18,952 bases of DNA, from the NCBI GenBank assembly GCA_964403795.1, contig CAYOHP010000106.1, positions 1-18,952 of the forward strand, read 5' to 3'. Under the pieces are notes generated by a model. The model did not search any database, had not been told where the DNA came from, and worked only from the letters and a program-made list of their open reading frames with translations. A program made the position numbers and the translations under genes. Below are positions 15,209 to 18,952 of this stretch, in pieces (position 1 is the stretch's first letter; every line of letters starts with the position of its first letter). Source of the DNA: CAYOHP01 sp964403795 [NCBI: uncultured bacterium] (lineage in GTDB: Bacteria; Muiribacteriota; UBA6191; CAZXTJ01).

Positions 15209-15775
15209 ATGACGGTGGCCGGCCCGATGCGTACCCGACTCGCGACCAGCGTCGCGATCCTGGGGGCATTGTCCTTCCTGCTCATGTTCCTGGAGGTGGC
15301 CACCCCTTTCGCACCCTTCCTGAGGTACGACCCCTCCGACATCGCTGCCCTGGTCGGCGGCTTCACCCTGGGTCCGATCCCGGGGGCGGTGATCGTGGTC
15401 CTCCGGAACCTGCTGCGCGGCCTGCTGGTGAAGCCGGACCCCATCGGCCTGGGGATGAACACGGTGGCCGGGGTCGCCATGGTGACCGTCTCGGCCTGGT
15501 GGTACCAGTCCCGGCTCACCCGACGGGCCGCGGCCGAAGCCTTGGTGTTGGGTGGGATCGCCCAGGTGCTCGTCTGCATCCCGGCCGCGGCGATCGCCAT
15601 GCCCCTCTACGGCCTTCCCCCGGCCGGGGTGCCGGCGCTCCTATGGGGTGCCATCGTGCCGTTCAATCTGGTGAAGTGCACGGTCTCGGGAGGCCTGACC
15701 TTCGTCTTCTACAAGCGGGTGGCGCCCTGGCTGCCGCGGCTGCGTCCGGCGGCTCCGGCCGGAAAGCGGCCCTGA
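15209..15775 (+). CDS. ECF transporter S component, RibU-like
   Basis: The 188-residue integral membrane protein has about five or six hydrophobic helices, the size and plan of energy-coupling-factor substrate-binding subunits. RYDPSDIAALVGGFTLGPIP (39-58) followed by a VVLRNLLRGLL helix, and the C-terminal VPFNLVKCTVSGG with FVFYKR, match the ECF S family and especially riboflavin-type RibU proteins. It would capture a vitamin, probably riboflavin, and needs a shared EcfT/EcfA energising module, absent from this window. Starts at 15209 or Met7 (15227) are possible; neither has a strong ribosome binding site. No FMN riboswitch can be recognised in the 112-base upstream spacer. The cysteine desulfurase gene follows after 83 bases. 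Confidence is good for the family and moderate for the substrate. Confidence 0.8.
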   Translation: MTVAGPMRTRLATSVAILGALSFLLMFLEVATPFAPFLRYDPSDIAALVGGFTLGPIPGAVIVVLRNLLRGLLVKPDPIGLGMNTVAGVAMVTVSAWWYQSRLTRRAAAEALVLGGIAQVLVCIPAAAIAMPLYGLPPAGVPALLWGAIVPFNLVKCTVSGGLTFVFYKRVAPWLPRLRPAAPAGKRP

Positions 15776-15807
15776 CCTCCGGGGGCGGGGGCACTTCCCG
15801 GGGTGCT

Positions 15808-15836
15808 TCGACAGCGTCCCTCCCATGTGCGAAACT
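15808..15836 (+). promoter_or_regulatory. Promoter candidate for the cysteine desulfurase gene
   Basis: TCGACA (15808-15813, 5 of 6 to the -35 consensus) precedes GAAACT (15831-15836) by 17 bases. The -10 box is poor. It would start transcription about 16 bases before the GTG, allowing expression apart from the transporter gene. Confidence 0.3.
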
Positions 15837-15858
15837 CCCCGGACCGAGAGGAGCGCCC

Positions 15859-17070
15859 GTGGATCCCTGCAAGGCGAGCGCGGAGATCGAGGTGGAGGAC
15901 CGTCGCGAGGTCTACCTCGACCACAACGCCACCACCCCGGTCCGCCAGGAAGTGGTCGAGACCCTGATCGCCCACTACCGCTCGCCCGGCCTGTTCGGGA
16001 ATCCGAGTTCCTTGTCCCAGCCGGGGAGGACGGCCAAGGCCCTGGTGGAGGATGCCCGGGCCCGGGTGGCCCGGGCCCTGGGGTGCCGGGACGAGGAGGT
16101 CCTCTTCACCAGCTGCGGAACGGCCGCCAACAACACCGCCATCAAGGGGATCGCCTTCCGCCACCTGGCAGACGGAAGCCTCGGCCACCTGGTCGCCTCG
16201 GCCACCGAACACGCCGCGGTGCTGGAGACCTGCGAGTGGCTCGAGGGTCTCGGATTCACCTTCACGGTGGTCCCGGTGGGACGTGACGGTCGGGTCGACC
16301 CGGAGGAACTCCGGGACAGCCTGCGACCGGACACCCGATTGGTCTCGGTCATGGCCGTCAACAACGAGATCGGGACGGTCAATCCGCTCGCCGGGATCGG
16401 GAGCGTCTGCCGGGAAGCCGGGGTCCCGCTCTTCGTGGACGCGATCCAGGCCTTCGGCAAGATCCCGCTCCCGCTGGCGGAGCTCGGGATCTCGATGCTC
16501 TCGATCTCCGGCCACAAGCTCTACGCACCCAAGGGCATCGCGGCCCTGGTGGTCCGGGAGGGCATGCGACTCGTGCCCATGCTCCATGGTGGTGGCCAGG
16601 AGGCGGGGCGACGCTCGGGGACCCAGGCCGTGGAGCAGATCCTGGCCCTGGCCCGGGCCGTGGAGCTGGCCGCGGCCGAGCGGGATGCCGAGAGCGCCCG
16701 GCTCCGCGGGCTCTCGGAATGGTTCCTGGCGGAGCTCCGGAGGGTGGAGCCCGGGCTGATCGTCAACGGCTCCCTCGAGCACCGGGTCGGGAATTGCCTG
16801 AACCTGGGGTTCGAGGGCGTGGACTCGGGTTCGGCCCTGCTAAGCCTCAACCGGATCGGCGTCTACGTCTCGTCGGGATCCGCCTGCCACTCCGGCGCGA
16901 CCGAGGCCAGCCACGTGCTCCGGGCCCTGGGCACCGACACCTCACGGTACGGGTCGCTGCGCTTCAGCCTAGGCCGGAGCACCACCCGCACCGATCTCGA
17001 GTACGTGCTCCGTTGGCTGCCCGAGATCCTGGCGGAGCTCCGCCGGAATCCGATCCCCGCCGCCGGCTGA
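15859..17070 (+). CDS. Cysteine desulfurase, NifS/IscS type
   Basis: The 403-residue PLP enzyme removes sulfur from L-cysteine as an enzyme-bound persulfide for Fe-S clusters or thio-modification. It begins at the family N-terminus YLDHNATTPVR (19-29). His118 in ATEHAAV stacks on PLP, Asp194 and Gln197 lie in FVDAIQAFG, Lys220 in SGHKLYAPKG binds PLP, and Cys343 in SSGSACHSG is the nucleophile on the long mobile loop typical of NifS/IscS rather than SufS. The start is taken as GTG 15859, because GAGAGGAG lies 5 bases upstream and no ATG is suitably placed. No IscU, SufB or tRNA-thiolation gene adjoins it, so the acceptor is unknown. It converges on the repeat lipoprotein gene, with 24 bases between stops. 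Confidence 0.93.
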   Translation: MDPCKASAEIEVEDRREVYLDHNATTPVRQEVVETLIAHYRSPGLFGNPSSLSQPGRTAKALVEDARARVARALGCRDEEVLFTSCGTAANNTAIKGIAFRHLADGSLGHLVASATEHAAVLETCEWLEGLGFTFTVVPVGRDGRVDPEELRDSLRPDTRLVSVMAVNNEIGTVNPLAGIGSVCREAGVPLFVDAIQAFGKIPLPLAELGISMLSISGHKLYAPKGIAALVVREGMRLVPMLHGGGQEAGRRSGTQAVEQILALARAVELAAAERDAESARLRGLSEWFLAELRRVEPGLIVNGSLEHRVGNCLNLGFEGVDSGSALLSLNRIGVYVSSGSACHSGATEASHVLRALGTDTSRYGSLRFSLGRSTTRTDLEYVLRWLPEILAELRRNPIPAAG

Positions 17071-17072
17071 TC

Positions 17073-17086
17073 CCGGTCGATACCGG
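17073..17086. terminator. Small hairpin between convergent genes
   Basis: CCGGT-CGAT-ACCGG forms a 5-base stem with a 4-base loop in the 24 bases between the two stop codons. It could act in both directions, but it is short and has no U tract. Confidence 0.25.
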
Positions 17087-17094
17087 CCCGGAGG

Positions 17095-18507
<1,413 letters not shown>

Positions 18508-18574
18508 GGGATCGCTTCCTCTTCCTCCGGCCCGGAGTTTCCCGGGTCCTTCTCCATCCCCTCGGACGCCGACC

Positions 18575-18610
18575 GGTCCGGATCCAGGAACCAAGTCCCG
18601 GATCCGGACC
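18575..18610 (-). terminator. Hairpin after the right-edge Gly/Ser-rich gene
   Basis: Perfect 11-base arms GGTCCGGATCC (18575-18585) and GGATCCGGACC (18600-18610) enclose a 14-base loop, starting 10 bases after the stop codon at 18621. No U tract follows. It could also be a regulatory element in front of the repeat lipoprotein gene. Confidence 0.45.
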
Positions 18611-18620
18611 ACGGAGGTCC

Positions 18621-18952
18621 TCAGGAACCGCTGCCGGTCGAGCCCCCGAGGTCGTTCCAGCCGTCGATCAGGTCGCCGCTCCCCGACCCCGACGGGCTAC
18701 CGCTGCCGCTCCCGCTCCCGCTGCCGCCCGGAGCCGCTCCGCTCCCGGTGCCCGAGGGCGAGGTTCCCGAGCCGGTACCAGTCGGGGGACGGGGCGAGGT
18801 CCCCGAGGCCGGTCCGCCGGAACCCGTGCTGGAACTACCGCTGGATCCGCTCCCGGTGCTCCCGCTCCCCGTGGAGCCGCTGCCGGAGCTGCCGCTGCCG
18901 GTGGAACCCGCACCCGGCTGGCCACTGCCCGTGGACCCGCTGCCGGGGCTGG
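18621..18952 (-). CDS. Partial Gly/Ser/Thr-rich protein, C-terminus
   Basis: An open frame of 110 codons runs in from the right edge and ends at TGA 18623-18621. It is almost wholly Gly, Ser, Thr and Pro (SGSG and STGSG units), ending with a short non-repetitive segment SGDLIDGWNDLGGSTGSGS. The start lies beyond the window. The composition matches the linkers of the downstream repeat lipoprotein, 113 bases away on the same strand, which supports a related or co-acting pair. The aromatic and acidic WND segment near the end interrupts the low-complexity sequence and may be a short binding or anchoring motif. No family can be named. The frame is favoured because other frames give Arg/Pro/Ala-rich sequence, the usual look of shadows. 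Confidence 0.65.
   Translation of the reverse strand, partial: SPGSGSTGSGQPGAGSTGSGSSGSGSTGSGSTGSGSSGSSSTGSGGPASGTSPRPPTGTGSGTSPSGTGSGAAPGGSGSGSGSGSPSGSGSGDLIDGWNDLGGSTGSGS

Overview
High-GC (roughly 70%) bacterial DNA with Shine-Dalgarno-led genes, many secreted or envelope proteins and very long shadow reading frames. A DUF4175-like envelope protein, a carboxypeptidase-regulatory-domain protein and a multidomain beta-oxidation enzyme with SCP2 modules suggest a large-genome Gram-negative from a soil or water lineage such as Planctomycetota or Myxococcota. This placement is inference; no rRNA or tRNA gene is present to fix it.

Layout. At the left edge, minus strand, is the first 55 codons of an unknown gene, followed by a 325-base spacer holding its likely promoter and the terminator of the next operon. 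Bases 493-5820 (minus) form a three-gene beta-oxidation operon transcribed as acyl-CoA dehydrogenase, thiolase, then a 968-residue SDR/SCP2x3/MaoC fusion. Together they cover all four steps of the (3R)-hydroxyacyl-CoA (peroxisome-type) cycle. Bases 6065-7287 (minus) hold an unknown alpha-helical protein tightly coupled to trmB, the tRNA m7G46 methyltransferase. Bases 7460-10402 (plus) hold three exported proteins: an unknown secreted protein, an acidic/transmembrane-hairpin protein with its own near-consensus sigma-70 promoter, and a protein built of about four carboxypeptidase-regulatory-like beta-sandwich repeats. Bases 10424-15096 (minus) hold a membrane-anchored unknown protein overlapping a 1212-residue DUF4175-like coiled-coil membrane protein. 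Bases 15209-17070 (plus) hold an ECF transporter S component (RibU-like) and a NifS/IscS-type cysteine desulfurase. Bases 17095-18507 (minus) encode a putative lipoprotein with two blocks of a [FY]DRxG pentapeptide repeat joined by Gly/Ser/Thr linkers around a Cys-bracketed helical hairpin. Upstream, running off the right edge, is the C-terminus of another Gly/Ser/Thr-rich protein.

The least explained material is the repeat lipoprotein, its Gly/Ser-rich upstream neighbour, and the helical-hairpin module (ALxxAY...Y...A...AYQE) it appears to share with the acidic membrane protein 8 kb away. The metabolic part is recognisable, but the fusion enzyme has an unusual triplicated SCP2 section in which two copies share an 89-base identical stretch.
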